The notes: generated by a model not told the origin, from the sequence alone. Counted from the first letter of the stretch, positions 1-9,875 are shown. The stretch is DNA of 20,043 nt from Chara braunii (GCA_003427395.1 BFEA01000003.1:6380709-6400751), one strand, 5' to 3'. A program made the numbers and translations.

Positions 1-592
1 CAATACCACGTGGCAGCGGTCACGAAGATGACACGTGGCATCTGCCACGTCGACAACCCCTCAGACAGTAGTGCGCCAGCCAGCATGCTGGTCGCACAAC
101 ACACTCAAGCCACGAACCAACGACGAGCGCAAGTCATCAAATTCTCCCCGCAGCGTCTCGCCAGCAAGACAGCATATAGTCGGCGTTTGATGCGAGAGCA
201 TCGAGTCCCCCTAGACTCCAGACGAGAGTCTAGATGTCGAAGCCAGGAAGTCAGCTCGATATGTAGTGTTGACGGCGGGGTCTGGACCCAAGTCCTCAAG
301 TCAGACACTGCCGAGATCGATCGTCCTCGACGGCCTGGATTGAGTTGAAACTGTATCCTCCTTGGTCCACCGTTCTGACTGGGTACCTGCACACATACAA
401 GTCAATGCACACGACCAAGGGCCTGGGCGAGGTACCTGGACCTACAGTTGACTTCTACCTTTGAATTTCTTGCTGTGCGTGGTCACACAGCACCCGCAGC
501 GGCCTGAGGCCGAGCAGCGCATGGTCGCACTGCTCACTGGGCCTGGGCTTGGGTTGCAGCGCCCAGGCCGCTGCTGAACGCGGTTTACTGCA
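1..592 (-). repeat. 3' LTR of element 1 (truncated by window edge)
   Basis: This segment is a direct repeat of 7939-8530. On the minus strand the LTR begins TGCAGTAAACC at 592, giving the expected TG start. Just inside it (593-606) the minus strand reads GGCCGGCAGGAA, which may be a weak polypurine tract. Internal palindromes include CTAGACTC/GAGTCTAG arms at 211-218 and 226-233, and a CGGCCT-G-AGGCCG palindrome near 500. G-box CACGTG cores lie at about 7-12 and 32-37. The rest of the LTR is outside the window. Confidence 0.9.
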
Positions 593-631
593 TTCCTGCC
601 GGCCCGAATTCGAGTTCCACCGCAGAAATAC

Positions 632-2149
632 TTAAGACTTCAGTCTGCGTTCATAGCTAGCAACAATATCAGGAGCAGTATCCATCAGTTCCCGTCTGCT
701 AAACCAACGGTCTTCAGAGGCATCTTGGAACTGGAATCTCACTTTATACTGCTTCTGAGGTCTGCCTCTTCCACCAGTAGAAAAGAATCCATGGTCAGTA
801 ATTTTCTCAACCACATAGCTGTCATTCATAGACGGAGGTATAGCAGATGGTCGGTGAAGAAATTTTGTTCCTTCTACATATGGAAGCAGTTTAGACGCGT
901 GAAAGACGGGGTATGTCCGAAGATGAGGGGAAATGTCGATTCGGTAAGATGGTCCATCTGCATCCCCTAACACCTTGAGAACTTTCCAGGGTCCTAGATA
1001 GACAGGCATCAGTTTCTGAGAAACATCTTCTTCTAGAGTGAACTCTTTGGACTTAACCCAGACCAAGTCACCAACTTGAAAGGTAGACGGGCGTCGGTGT
1101 TTATTAGCTTGCTCAATCATGCGCTCTTGGGTTTTTCTCAGATTTTCCTTCACCTTTTTTATGTCTTCTTGAAACAAAATAGCATATTCCTTTGTCCCTG
1201 GTGGAAGTTTAAGAAACTGGTCCCTAGCTAGAACATCAATGGGACGCTTAGGCTTCCAGCTCTTATGCGGTGCGTTAGGTGTGCGTCCTGTAGCGGTATG
1301 CACACTATTGTTATATGCACCAGCAATCTTGGGTAAGTTCTCGTCCCAGTCTATTTGGTCAGGACGGACATACATTCTCAGAAGTTGTTGGACTAAACGG
1401 TTCATTTGCTCAGACTGACCATTCGTTTCAGGGTGTCTACCTGACGACATGGTGAGCCGTGTACCGTAGGCCTCCATCAACTTCTACCAAGGCATGCTTG
1501 TGAATCTGACATCGCGATCAGAGACGATAGACATAGGGAACTCATATTCAGTTACCCATCGCATTTGAAATTTAGCAAGCACGAGCTCAGTCTTGGCTTC
1601 CGCAGGCAAGGGTATGAACATAGCATATTTAGAGAAACGATCAACCACAACCATAACTTGACTATTGTCATTTCGGGACTTGGTGAGTTTCATGAAGTCT
1701 ATAGACACAGACTCACCTGGCTCACTCGGAATAGGTAGTGGTCGGAGTAAACCCAAAGGGTTATCATGAGACGGTTTGTTCTTTGACATACTTGACACGT
1801 ACGAACATATGTTAGTACATCCTCTTTCAAACCCTTCCATTCATAGTGCTCACGCACCTCAGCATACATCTTCTTGAACCCAAAGTGTCCCTCTGTATCA
1901 TGACATTCCCCAATTAATAGACTTTTAAGTTCTTCCTTGTGAGGAATGCACAGTCTCTGTTCAGTTTGGTCCAACTGGAATCGTAAGCCATCAGACAATC
2001 GATAGTGAGGAAGTTGGGATGGGTCCTTGGCTAGGATATCCATGATTGGTTTCCAGACGGGGTCAGTGACATATCCAGCGCGAATCTGATTTTTCACATC
2101 ATTCCCAACATCCAGGTAAGAGACTATAGCCCCAAAGAAATCACTCCTC
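632..2149 (-). pseudogene. Element 1 integrase with divergent chromodomain-like tail (broken)
   Basis: Integrase would insert the retrotransposon cDNA into chromosomal DNA in the nucleus. The N-terminal HHCC zinc module is visible: the two His in HDTEGH at 1902-1885 and the Cys pair in TCQVC near 1799-1783. The core has its first Asp in SIDFM at 1699-1697, its second Asp in SDRD near 1519, and its Glu in GQSEQ at 1411-1409, so all three DDE residues are encoded. The C-terminal part carries a GDLVWV motif and a PVFHASKL motif, then a tail at about 825-635 (YVVEKITDHG to the end) resembling a divergent chromodomain without the usual WKGY signature. Two lesions break it: an apparent one-base loss in an A run near 1777, and a TAG at 1486-1484 between the second Asp and the Glu. 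Confidence 0.88.
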
Positions 2150-3735
2150 ATAGATAGTGCGTCTGCTACAACATTAGACTTACCTTTAATAGTTTTGAGT
2201 TCGAAATCGAAGGTATCGATGAAAGCAGACCAACGCACCAACTTGTCAGACAATCGAGGTTGTGTCTTGATCCACTTGAGGGTCGAGTGGTCCGAGTACA
2301 CAGTAAAATGTCTGTCAAGGAGATAGTGTTTCCCTGTCTCTAGGGCGCAGACTAATGCATACAACTCCCTTTCGTAGGTGGAGTTGGCGACCTTTCCGCA
2401 CGGCAGACGTTTAGACATAAACTCAATAGGGCGGTAACCCTTGCCGTCGTCTTGCTGTAAGACAGCGCCAACACCGTACTGACTCGCGTCAGTCGTAACA
2501 ATGAAAGGAAGAGACGGATCGACAATCTTGAGGACAGGATAGTGAGTCATCACATGTTTCATCTTTTGAAAAGATGAATCACAATCCTTATCCCATAGCC
2601 AGACAGTACCTTTCTTCAACAATCTTCTCATCGGTGCAGCGATAACAGAGAAGTTCCTAACGAACTTCCTAGAGTAACTCGCCAAACCAAGAAAGGATCG
2701 AAGGTCTGTCAGAGTCTTTGGCTGTGGCCAATCTCTGATTGCCGAAATCTTTTTTTCCTCGGGCCTCAATCCCTCCTCGCTCACTATATGTCCTAAGTAT
2801 AAGACTTCAGTCTTAGCAAACTCGGATTTCTTTGGGTTGTGTTTGAAGTTTCCCTCGCGTAACTTCCCGAGTACTAGACGTAAATGTTTCAGGTGGTCTC
2901 CTAGTGTTTTACTGTACACTAGAATGTCATCCAGATAGACGATGACGAAGTCGTCGAGCCATTGCCTGAATAACTCGTTCATTGACCTTTGGAAGGTCGC
3001 AGGTGCGTTTGTTAGACCGAATGGCATCACGATGAATTCGTAATGACCATATCTCGTACGAAACGCGGTCTTATGATGATCGGCGGGATCCACCTCGATC
3101 TGGTGGTACCCGGACTTAAGGTCGATCTTACTAAAAACCTTACAACCCTGCAACTGATCCAAAAGATCGTCGATCCTTGGCAAAGGTTCGGCGTTTTTGA
3201 CGGTGACGGCATTCAACCCTCGATAGTCGATGCAAAGGCGCAGCTCACCTTCCTTTTTGGGCACAAATAAGAGAGGTGCACCATAAGGAGAGGAGCTCGG
3301 GCGAATCCATCCCTTCTCCGTCAACTCTGATAATTGTTTCTTAAGTTCCTCAAGTTCCCTTGGAGACATGCGATAGATAGGGCCCTTGGGAACCGTGCTA
3401 CCGGGCACGATCTCGATCGTGTGCTTGATAGCACGCGAAGTGACCCCGGTAGGCTCAGACATAACATCAGCAAACTCCGTTAGGAGTACATCTATTCCAG
3501 GAGGATGGGTAGTTGAAGACTCACTTGCTTTCTTAACTAACAACATTACTACCTCATCCTCTAACTTCTTCTTTGCAACCATCAATCGGAATGCAGGGTA
3601 GCTCATGCAACAGAAAGACAAGACGGAGTCAGACCCTGACCGATGATACAACTTAATTGGTTGCAATTCAAACGATTCATCCTTGATTCTTACTTCTTTC
3701 TGTTTGAAATCAATCTTGGGATCAGCTTCCTCGTG
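2150..3735 (-). pseudogene. Element 1 reverse transcriptase and RNase H (open frame within a broken pol)
   Basis: This segment copies the element RNA into DNA and removes the RNA strand. The frame is open from just after the TGA at 3736 into the integrase zinc module. RT motifs run in order: [37 protein letters not shown]-like text, and the catalytic YLDD at 2937-2926. RNase H follows at about 2520-2155, with TTDAS, the ERELYAL Glu region, YSDH and VADAL, so the usual acidic residues look present. There is no ATG at the head of this frame. It is joined in phase to the protease tail upstream, with only a TGA replacing the Trp that normally follows the LGMD motif. This is the best preserved coding segment of element 1. 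Confidence 0.92.
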
Positions 3736-4286
3736 TCAATCCATTCCCAATATGATATTAAATGGCATGTTCTTCTCGATTAGAAAGGGAAGTTCATACC
3801 AAATCTTCTTCCCATCCTTAGTACTGAACTGACATCGAACACGATCGACGTACTGCGTTACCGTCATCGTGCTTTTATCAGCCAACATAGACGTGATCGG
3901 CTTAGACAAAGTTTGGATCTTCATGCCGAGGTGCAACTTGCTGATTGCACATTCAGATATGTAAGATCGCAGGGTCCAACATGGCACCAACGTGTGTGCG
4001 ATTGACAACCAAGTCGGCAACCAATAGTTCCCCTTTAGACTTGGCTTTCTTCGCCCACGAACTGCGTAACGCGACTAGCTCGCTACCAAGTTCGTCAAGG
4101 GAGTCGTCTAGAGACAGGCATAAGACAGGAGTGGGGTTGTCCGGACGACGCGCGGAAGGGTTTCCATCCTCTGCCACGAGAGTCGGAGTGTGGAAAGGGA
4201 TCGTAGGCGCCTCGCATGTGATCGCACCCTCCGACTCTGTAGAAACAGATGTTATTCCTACTGGCTTCTCCCTTTTGAGTTCCTAA
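3736..4286 (-). pseudogene. Element 1 aspartic protease (active site lost)
   Basis: This is a retropepsin-like segment that would process gag-pol. Its N-terminal half (about 4280-3974) is in one frame and ends in GELLVADLVVNRTHVGAMLD. Its C-terminal half is in another frame, with RSYIS, then LPFLIEKNMPFNIILGMD at the end. The flap-to-C-terminal pattern and the ILGMD signature support the family. The catalytic Asp codon is at 3976-3974, but the Thr-Gly that should follow is absent. Only four bases separate the Asp codon from the RSYIS text, where about twelve are expected, so a small deletion with a frame change is likely. A TGA at 3738-3736 replaces the Trp after GMD. Proteolysis by this copy is not expected. 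Confidence 0.8.
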
Positions 4287-4293
4287 TCAACGG

Positions 4294-4335
4294 ACAAAAG
4301 GCAATGACATGCTCCGCAGTGCCACACTTGAGGCA
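4294..4335 (-). other. CCHC zinc knuckle of element 1 gag
   Basis: The 14 codons encode CLKCGTAEHVIAFC, an exact C-x2-C-x4-H-x4-C nucleocapsid zinc knuckle for RNA binding. It is in the same frame as the capsid but lies downstream of the TGA at 4452-4450, so it is translated only if that stop is suppressed or is a recent mutation. Confidence 0.88.
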
Positions 4336-5295
4336 CTGCGCATTATCCATTATATCTTGCCACACCTCCCGGGTGAGTCCCATCTTCAGCCAAGGTCTGC
4401 CGGCCGCAATCCCAAGATGGTATGGGAAGGAGCGTGGTCTTCCCTTCAGTCAAGTGTTCGATGACGGTCCTCCCTTGTTGACCGTCGCAGGGGTGACCTC
4501 CCCCTTTCCGTGGTCACTGTTGCTTTCACGACCACCCTCGTTCTCCAATGGCCATTTTTCCATTGTATCGTCGTCGAATACGACGAGGGTGTGGTCTTGG
4601 CGCTTTTGACACCATATGACCCGCTTGCCGTAGCCTCCCCGACTGCTTCCTCCCCCATTCTTTACGGCAGCAGCATAGGAACCTTTGACTTGCGAAGTTA
4701 TTTGTTCCCACTGCAACGCCAGGTCGCGGAACTGTCGGTAACTATACTTACCGGACTTGGCCTCGGCGACCAAGTGCCCTCGGATTGGTTCGGGTAATGC
4801 ACACAAGTAAATGTAGAGGACCCGAGAGTCCTGCAGGTTAAGACCGCGAACCTGCAACAGTCGGTCAACCTCACGAGACAACGACTCAACTGAAGACCAG
4901 GACCTTTGTCCTATCGTGGTGAGTTGGTCGAAGGCCTTATCGGCCGTAGTCTTCTCCAAAAAGCGGTCCTTGACTTTTGCAAGGAACTGCTTCAAGGTCA
5001 TAGTCTTCGCCCAATCACCTATATCGTCAAACCCCGCGGCATTAGCTTCCGCCAGAACCCATTGTTTCACCTCTCCCCCCATACAAGAAGTGGTGAACGC
5101 AACTTGCGACTCTTCTTCTACTGGGGCAGTCCCAACGTAGGTTTGGATCTCAGCGATCCAAAGAGGAAGGCTTTCTTCTTTCTTGTTAGAAAAAGTAAAA
5201 GACAATTTCATCTTCACCTTTTCCTTTTTCTTTGACTTAGTCGGATCTGCAGGTTTGGCATTGTCCTGAGAGGGAGTGGGACCGGAAGGACCACC

Positions 5296-5420
5296 ATTCC
5301 CATTGCCATTCCCGTTCCCATTCCCATCTCCATTGTCATTCCCATCAGGTTTCTTCTCTTCGGGTTTCTTCTCTTCGGGTTTCTTCTCTTCGGGTTTCTT
5401 CTCTTCTGGTTTCTTCTCGG
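5296..5420 (-). repeat. Coding tandem repeats in element 1 gag (15-base PEEKK unit and TTCCCA unit)
   Basis: On the plus strand a 15-base unit GGTTTCTTCTCTTCG recurs about four to five times at about 5348-5418, encoding (KPEEK)n on the minus strand. Next to it, TTCCCA/TTGCCA hexamers at about 5296-5346 encode (NG)n. Units of 15 and 6 bases keep the frame, so copy number can vary without breaking gag. Confidence 0.85.
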
Positions 5421-6132
5421 TTTCTTTTACCGTTTCCTTCTTCGTTGTGTCGCCATTTTTCATTCCACCAATAAGCAACTTCTCGGGCTTGACGTCCGCT
5501 CTTCTTTCTTTATCTTTTTTCTCTTCATCATTTTCAAGCATATGGGCTTTCCCCTTGACAATGCTGGTAATGACATGAAGGCCAACAACGAATTCATCCA
5601 TTCTAGATTGCTGTTGGTCTAACTTTTCTTCAAGAAAAGTCAAATACGTCAATATTTGTCCGAGCGTCTGAGCAACATCTTTTTCATCTAAGGAAACGTG
5701 CTGTTGAACTCTACCCATTCTCTGCTGCAACCTAGTTTCCTGTTCTTTTCTTTGCAACAGTTCTTCCCACTTCCTTTCTTCTTTTGCGAGTGTCTCTTTC
5801 AACTGTTGTATGTTCTCTTCAATACTTTCTACCTTTACTTCTGGCACTGTATCCTTCCATTGGGCAATCTCTTCCAACTGCTGGATGGTGAATTGGTCCA
5901 GTATCTCACGACACTGGCCAATGACTTTCTGAATCTCTGTTGCTGCCGCCACCATCTCTACACCCGTGGTAGCTTTGGCCAAGTGATCAGAGATCGCTTC
6001 AAGGTCAAACTTACCACGGATGTGTTCTCTTGCGGTCGGGACAGCGAATTCCATGTCCACCAGCAGCTGGGAAAGAAGTTCTCCCAATTCACCTCTTCGT
6101 GCCTCGATCTGGGCACGTGTACGCTGTTCCAT

Positions 6133-7265
6133 CGAAGAGCTACCTGCTCCCACCGCATAAGCCACTTGCCCAAATCCGAACAGACGAGGCACTCACCGGG
6201 TCAGAATAGACTGACGCATGTGCTCAACAATCGGTGCCATGATTAACATCAACAGGAAACTTAACAGGCCAATCCTTTCTCAAAAAATGAAACAGACAAT
6301 ATTATCTGATGGCTGGACAGCCACTCAATCGTCAGTACAGCAGAGGATTCACAAGAAAATAAATAAATAAAAATAATTAATTATTCTCTTGATTGATGTA
6401 TTTTCTATAAGCTGTTCTAATTTTATTTTCTCTTCTATTCACGTGATGACTCCTCTTCCAGGTAATCGAGCAGGCCAGGATCGTTAGCATTCCCGGGTAC
6501 GTGTGCACGCACAGCCAGACAGCAGGTAAGTACCAACAACAAAACCAATCAACGTCAGTCTTTCCCACAATGCCACGTCAGCATGAACTCTAATCACCCC
6601 GACAGCAAACAAGGACCACAAGCCAAAGTCTACCGCTCGTGCCGCTCCCCGCGTCAGAATGCATCAATCGTTTCCCAAGGCACGTCGTGCCTGCTTCGGC
6701 AAAACCCCCCGGCATGCCACTCAGCTTTCGCCAAGTCAACACTTCGAACCAATCAAAGATCGTGGGGGTGGCTTCAGCGGTGAATGCTGGCCGCTCCATT
6801 TTCTCTCATTTCCCGGATCCGTTCGTGAAGGTGATCTCCAACAATGTTGCACTCTACAACTCTGCTCGCCGCGTCCCCAACTCAACCAGCGGATGCCACG
6901 TCAGCACTTCATCTCGCCAATATCACGAGTTAACAAGGGGCCAGATCATCGGCTCTACTCGTTTCTGATCAGCAGATAGCGCTGCGATTCTTCAATCTTG
7001 TCGGCGAGAGGTCTTCAGCGCACTTCAAGAAGTCCCCTGCTCCAATCTTTAGTGGACGTGGATGTGCCACGTGAGCAATCAATCATCGTTAGGCAGGCAT
7101 AAACTGCCCGTCATCACCATATCCTTCGTGCGCCTTGTCGGTTTCGATAGAGAGCATCCCGATACTCACTTACCTCCGCGCGCGAACGTGGAGAGAAAAT
7201 GGCGCGCTCGTTATCAATCGCGTCGGAGAGACACGAGCGCCGTAGTAGACAATGTCGGAAGTAGA
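6133..7265 (-). other. Element 1 untranslated leader (PBS to gag)
   Basis: This stretch of about 1.1 kb lies between the primer binding site and the first gag ATG. I see no convincing protein in either strand; the open frames are short and lack family motifs. It holds several TGCCACGT motifs (near 6572, 6896 and 7065), an A/T-rich patch at 6355-6435, and mixed-composition sequence. By position it should contain the packaging signal and 5' UTR, but I cannot point to them. Confidence 0.6.
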
Positions 7266-7277
7266 GCTCCGATACCA
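7266..7277 (-). promoter_or_regulatory. Primer binding site of element 1 (initiator Met tRNA)
   Basis: The minus strand reads TGGTATCGGAGC, one mismatch from the common plant LTR-element PBS TGGTATCAGAGC, which is complementary to the 3' end of initiator methionine tRNA. It lies three bases inside the proposed LTR end at 7281, the expected spacing. Confidence 0.85.
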
Positions 7278-7515
7278 AATTGCAATGTGCCCAGTCGTGA
7301 TAATCAGTAGTCACTCGCAAAGACAAGTAAACGAATACTGCTGATAAATCGTGATAATAATGATCCCAAAATGAGGGAGAATACATACACAGACGAGAGG
7401 GGGAGGAGGGAGAATAAACTTTGAGAGGGTGGAAGAGTCTCCTCCCTACATCCCACTTCCTCTTCGGGCACTTCCTCCTCCTAGTAGCATAATCAGCCTC
7501 AATCACAGATCCAGA

Positions 7516-7708
7516 CATCCAAGACAATGTAGACCAAGAGTGCCACGTGGCACAAGCAGATCAGTCATTAATCAATAGCGTGACGACGAAGTTGAAGACA
7601 CCAGGTACGTATCACGACCCCAACCACAGTCCTGAATCCTTCTTCCGAGTACTTGTCAAGCAGAACAGCAATACAGGCGCCCAACGCCTTCCACCTCAGC
7701 AGCAATAC
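7516..7708. repeat. LTR segment copy A, left of the adapter
   Basis: These 193 bases align without gaps to 7752-7944 at an offset of 236, with about 14 hand-counted mismatches (about 93% identity). Copy A is followed by TAATC, which does not match the bases after copy B, and then by the adapter. The copies diverge more than the two LTRs of element 1 do from each other. Confidence 0.92.
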
Positions 7709-7713
7709 TAATC

Positions 7714-7751
7714 CTGTCTCTTATACACATCTAGATGTGTATAAGAGACAG
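7714..7751. other. Nextera mate-pair junction adapter (sequencing artefact)
   Basis: CTGTCTCTTATACACATCT is followed directly by its reverse complement AGATGTGTATAAGAGACAG. These are two Tn5 mosaic-end adapters joined head to head, the junction left by Nextera mate-pair circularisation. All 38 bases match exactly. In one plus-strand frame it translates to VSYTHLDVYKRQ, a peptide known from adapter-contaminated protein records. It is not genomic DNA. Confidence 0.98.
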
Positions 7752-7944
7752 CATCCAAGACAATGTAGTCCAACAGTGCCACGTGGCACCAGCAGACCAG
7801 TCATCAAGCAGCAGCGTGACGACGAAGTTGAAGACACCAGGTACGTATCACGACCCCAACCACAATCCTGAATCCTCCTTCCGAGTACTTGTCAAGTAGA
7901 ACAGCAATACAGGCGCCCAGCGCCTTCCCCCTCAGCAACAATAC
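7752..7944. repeat. LTR segment copy B, right of the adapter
   Basis: This is the second copy of the segment at 7516-7708. It starts on the first base after the adapter and runs straight into sequence shared with the 3' LTR (7939 onward matches base 1 onward). The copy boundary coincides exactly with the adapter edge, which is expected if the duplication is a mate-pair junction and not natural. Confidence 0.92.
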
Positions 7945-8699
7945 CACGTGGCAGCGGTCACGAAGATGACACGCGGCATCTGCCACATCGACAACCCCTT
8001 AGACAGTGGTGCGCCAGCCAGCATGCTGGTCGCACAACACACTCAAGCCACGAACCAGCGACGAGCGCCGGTCGTCAAATTCTCCCCGCAGCGTCCCGCC
8101 AGCAAGACAGCATAGAGCCGGCGTTTGATGCGAGAGCATCGAGTCCCCCTAGACTCCAGACGAGAGTCTAGATGTCGAAGCCAGGAAGTTAGCTCAATAT
8201 GTAGTGTTGACGGCGGGGTCTGGACACCAGTCCTCAAGTCAGACACGGCCGAGATCGATCGTCCTTGACGGCCTGGATTGAGTTGAAACTGTATCCTCCT
8301 TGGTCCACCGTTCTGACTGGGTACCTGCACACATACAAGTCAATGTACACGACCAAGGGCCTGGGCGAGGTACCTGGACCTACAGTTGACTTCGACCTTT
8401 GAATTTCTTGCTGCGCGTGGTCACACAGCACCCGCAGCGGCCTGAGGCCGAGCAGCGCATGGTCGCACTGCTCACTGGGCCTGGGCTTGGGTTACAGCGC
8501 CCAGGCCGCTGCTGAATGCGGTTTACTGCATTTTCTTTATTTACTGTATTTCTTTTAAAAATTTCTCGATTTGCGTGTTTCATCCGTCGTCTTTTTTTTA
8601 ATGAAGAAGTGCGATGGCGTTAAGGTATTATCATCCCTCCGACTGACCGGCCGAGGTAATTCAGACTTAGTATTTTAACTTATTTTCCTCATCTGATTC

Positions 8700-8778
8700 C
8701 ATCAGCACTCGTGTCACTCGAGCTTAGGTCTATTTATCAGTTGTTCTTGATAAATAGACCTAAGCGCGAGTGCTGATG
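8700..8778. repeat. Foldback: two-tier perfect inverted repeat
   Basis: The outer arms CATCAGCACTCG (8700-8711) and CGAGTGCTGATG (8767-8778) are perfect 12-base complements. The inner arms GCTTAGGTCTATTTATCA (8722-8739) and its complement (8748-8765) are perfect over 18 bases, with an 8-base loop GTTGTTCT. The only interruption is a 10-base bulge on one side opposite one base on the other. It could be a small foldback transposon relic or a transcribed hairpin. Confidence 0.9.
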
Positions 8779-9143
8779 AATTCAGGGTCGTTGTACCATT
8801 CAGCCACATAGGCTGGGTTACATGTGCCATCCTAGCGACAGGCCAATCGTAATCTTCGTTAATCTTCGCTATGTATGGTTCCCAACTTAATGGATGTCCT
8901 AAAGCAGTGAAGCATGTGTTCCCACATTATAACGGATGTCCTCTTAAGAAGAACAACTGCCATTTTTCGAACAAGTCATAAGAGGTTTGCCCAACTTCCG
9001 TTCTTCTTAAGAGAAATAACATCCTATTTGCATTCCGAAATGTTCCTGTTCATAATATCAAATTTGAGATGTTCATGGCACCTCAAACAGAAGAAGAATG
9101 ATATCAGGAGAGAAAAAATAGGAAGGAAAGAGGGAGAAAAAAC

Positions 9144-9183
9144 AGAAGAAGAAGAAGAAGAAGAAGAAGAAGAAGAAGAAGAG
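9144..9183 (+). repeat. (GAA)n microsatellite
   Basis: About 13 uninterrupted AGA/GAA triplets follow a purine-rich stretch that begins near 9110. It is simple-sequence DNA. Confidence 0.95.
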
Positions 9184-9555
9184 TCATCTGCTTCCTTCTC
9201 TAGCCACCATCGTATTCCTCTGTAGTCGTCTCCTGCACTTAACTAACTATGTAATACGACAATAAATGAATGTCATTGAATGAATGAACAAGAACCAATG
9301 TCCAAATGATCCGCGTTACTGGGAGTGTAGAAACGTACTAGAAAGCGGCGAAAACGCTCACCCAGGCACCCAAACTCGGATGGGTAATGATTTTCGCGCG
9401 GTCGTACCTTGTCTGCAAGAGCCTTGAAGGGAACATTCGAACTTGGTGAAACCTGACGGGTGGGAGCACGGAGATGCAACAGGGCCACGACGAGAGCTGA
9501 CTTGGGAAGTTGGGAAACAATTGCAAATTGCAAGGAATCTGGAAGGTAAGCAGCT

Positions 9556-9560
9556 GCAGC
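9556..9560. repeat. Left target-site duplication of element 2 (GCAGC)
   Basis: GCAGC matches 19827-19831 on the far side. The right LTR begins TGGGCC while the left reads CGGTCC. If the LTR starts with TG, the left T has mutated to C at 9560 and the duplication is four bases (GCAG, 9556-9559). Confidence 0.7.
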
Positions 9561-9615
9561 GGTCCTTCATCTGCCCTAGCCCGCAGCCAGGGCCTATTTG
9601 GCTATTTGACAGTTC

Positions 9616-9653
9616 GGCCTGTGGGACCAGGCCGTGGCCTGACCCCACAGGCC
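9616..9653. repeat. Nested palindrome in the 5' LTR of element 2
   Basis: The outer arms GGCCTGTGGG and CCCACAGGCC pair perfectly, and the inner arms CAGGCC and GGCCTG pair around a GT loop. In the 3' LTR the same structure is at 19527-19564, with one C-to-T change in an arm that would still pair as G-U in RNA. Confidence 0.92.
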
Positions 9654-9845
9654 GTGTAATTATTCAGGCCAGTCCAGTCAAGTCCAGTCAGTCCGCTGGG
9701 GGTATACCCCAGCTGCAACGTGTTTTGTGACTTATTCTTCATTTGCACAGATTGGAGTATGTGCGTGTTGAATCTGCGTTGGAGCTGCGCTGTCCCTTCC
9801 AGCTCCATCTCCATCTCCCCCATCCTCATCCCTTCGTCTTGATCC

Positions 9846-9875
9846 TGACGGACCGCCATCCNGGCGGGTCCGTCA
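9846..9875. repeat. LTR-terminal hairpin of element 2 (5' copy)
   Basis: TGACGGACCGCC and GGCGGGTCCGTCA form a stem with a single bulged base and a short loop. It lies two bases from the LTR end. The same hairpin ends the 3' LTR at 19795-19824. Confidence 0.9.

Larger units (their letters stand above)
4258..6132 (-). pseudogene. Element 1 gag: coiled-coil N-terminus, capsid, zinc knuckle beyond an in-frame stop
   Basis: Gag would form the cytoplasmic virus-like particle and bind the element RNA. The first ATG (6132-6130) opens 560 codons; a longer frame to 6192 begins with GTG directly after a stop. Residues about 85-180 are Glu/Gln/Lys/Leu-rich and look like a coiled coil. Residues about 240-261 are five PEEKK-type repeats, and about 263-280 are Asn-Gly repeats. 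The retrotransposon capsid region runs from about 310 to 530, with PLWIAEIQTYVG and a DRFLEK segment. A TGA at 4452-4450 stops this frame. The same frame continues to a perfect CCHC zinc knuckle (C-x2-C-x4-H-x4-C) at 4335-4294 and ends at a TAG at 4260-4258. A frameshift near 4280 then leads into protease. Confidence 0.85.
1..8530 (-). mobile_element. Ty3/gypsy chromovirus-like LTR retrotransposon 1 (degenerate, left end outside window)
   Basis: On the minus strand the order is LTR, PBS, leader, gag, protease, RT, RNase H, integrase, chromodomain-like tail, LTR, which is the Ty3/gypsy order. The flanking LTRs align without gaps over 592 bases (1-592 against 7939-8530), with about 22 hand-counted mismatches (about 96% identity). 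That suggests an old but not ancient insertion. The left end lies beyond base 1, so no target-site duplication can be tested. Three in-frame stops (4450, 3736, 1484) and three frameshifts (near 4280, 3970 and 1777) make this copy non-autonomous as assembled. A sequencing adapter interrupts its 5' LTR. Confidence 0.93.
7281..8530 (-). repeat. 5' LTR of element 1 (contains adapter and a duplicated segment)
   Basis: On the minus strand it starts TGCAGTAAACC at 8530 and ends CATTGCA at 7281, so it has TG...CA termini and abuts the PBS. Bases 7939-8530 match the 3' LTR (1-592). As assembled it is 1250 bases. If the adapter and one copy of the duplicated segment are removed, it would be about 1014 bases. 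G-box palindromes GTGCCACGTGGCAC sit at 7540-7553 and 7776-7789. Whether 7281-7713 and 7752-8530 truly belong to the same LTR is uncertain. Confidence 0.85.
8531..9555. other. Spacer between the two retrotransposons, no gene seen
   Basis: About 1 kb of A/T-richer sequence. I find no open frame with a recognisable product; the longest, near 8914-9225, runs into the GAA repeat and is low complexity at its end. It contains the foldback at 8700-8778 and the GAA microsatellite. It is host DNA or an unrecognised older repeat. Confidence 0.6.

Noticed and set aside
7653-7871. Open frame of 72 codons across the adapter
   Set aside because: Its centre is the adapter peptide VSYTHLDVYKRQ and both sides are LTR sequence, so it is an artefact.
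8914-9225. Possible 103-codon gene ending in a Glu-rich run
   Set aside because: The Glu run is the GAA microsatellite, and the rest shows no recognisable domain or good start context.
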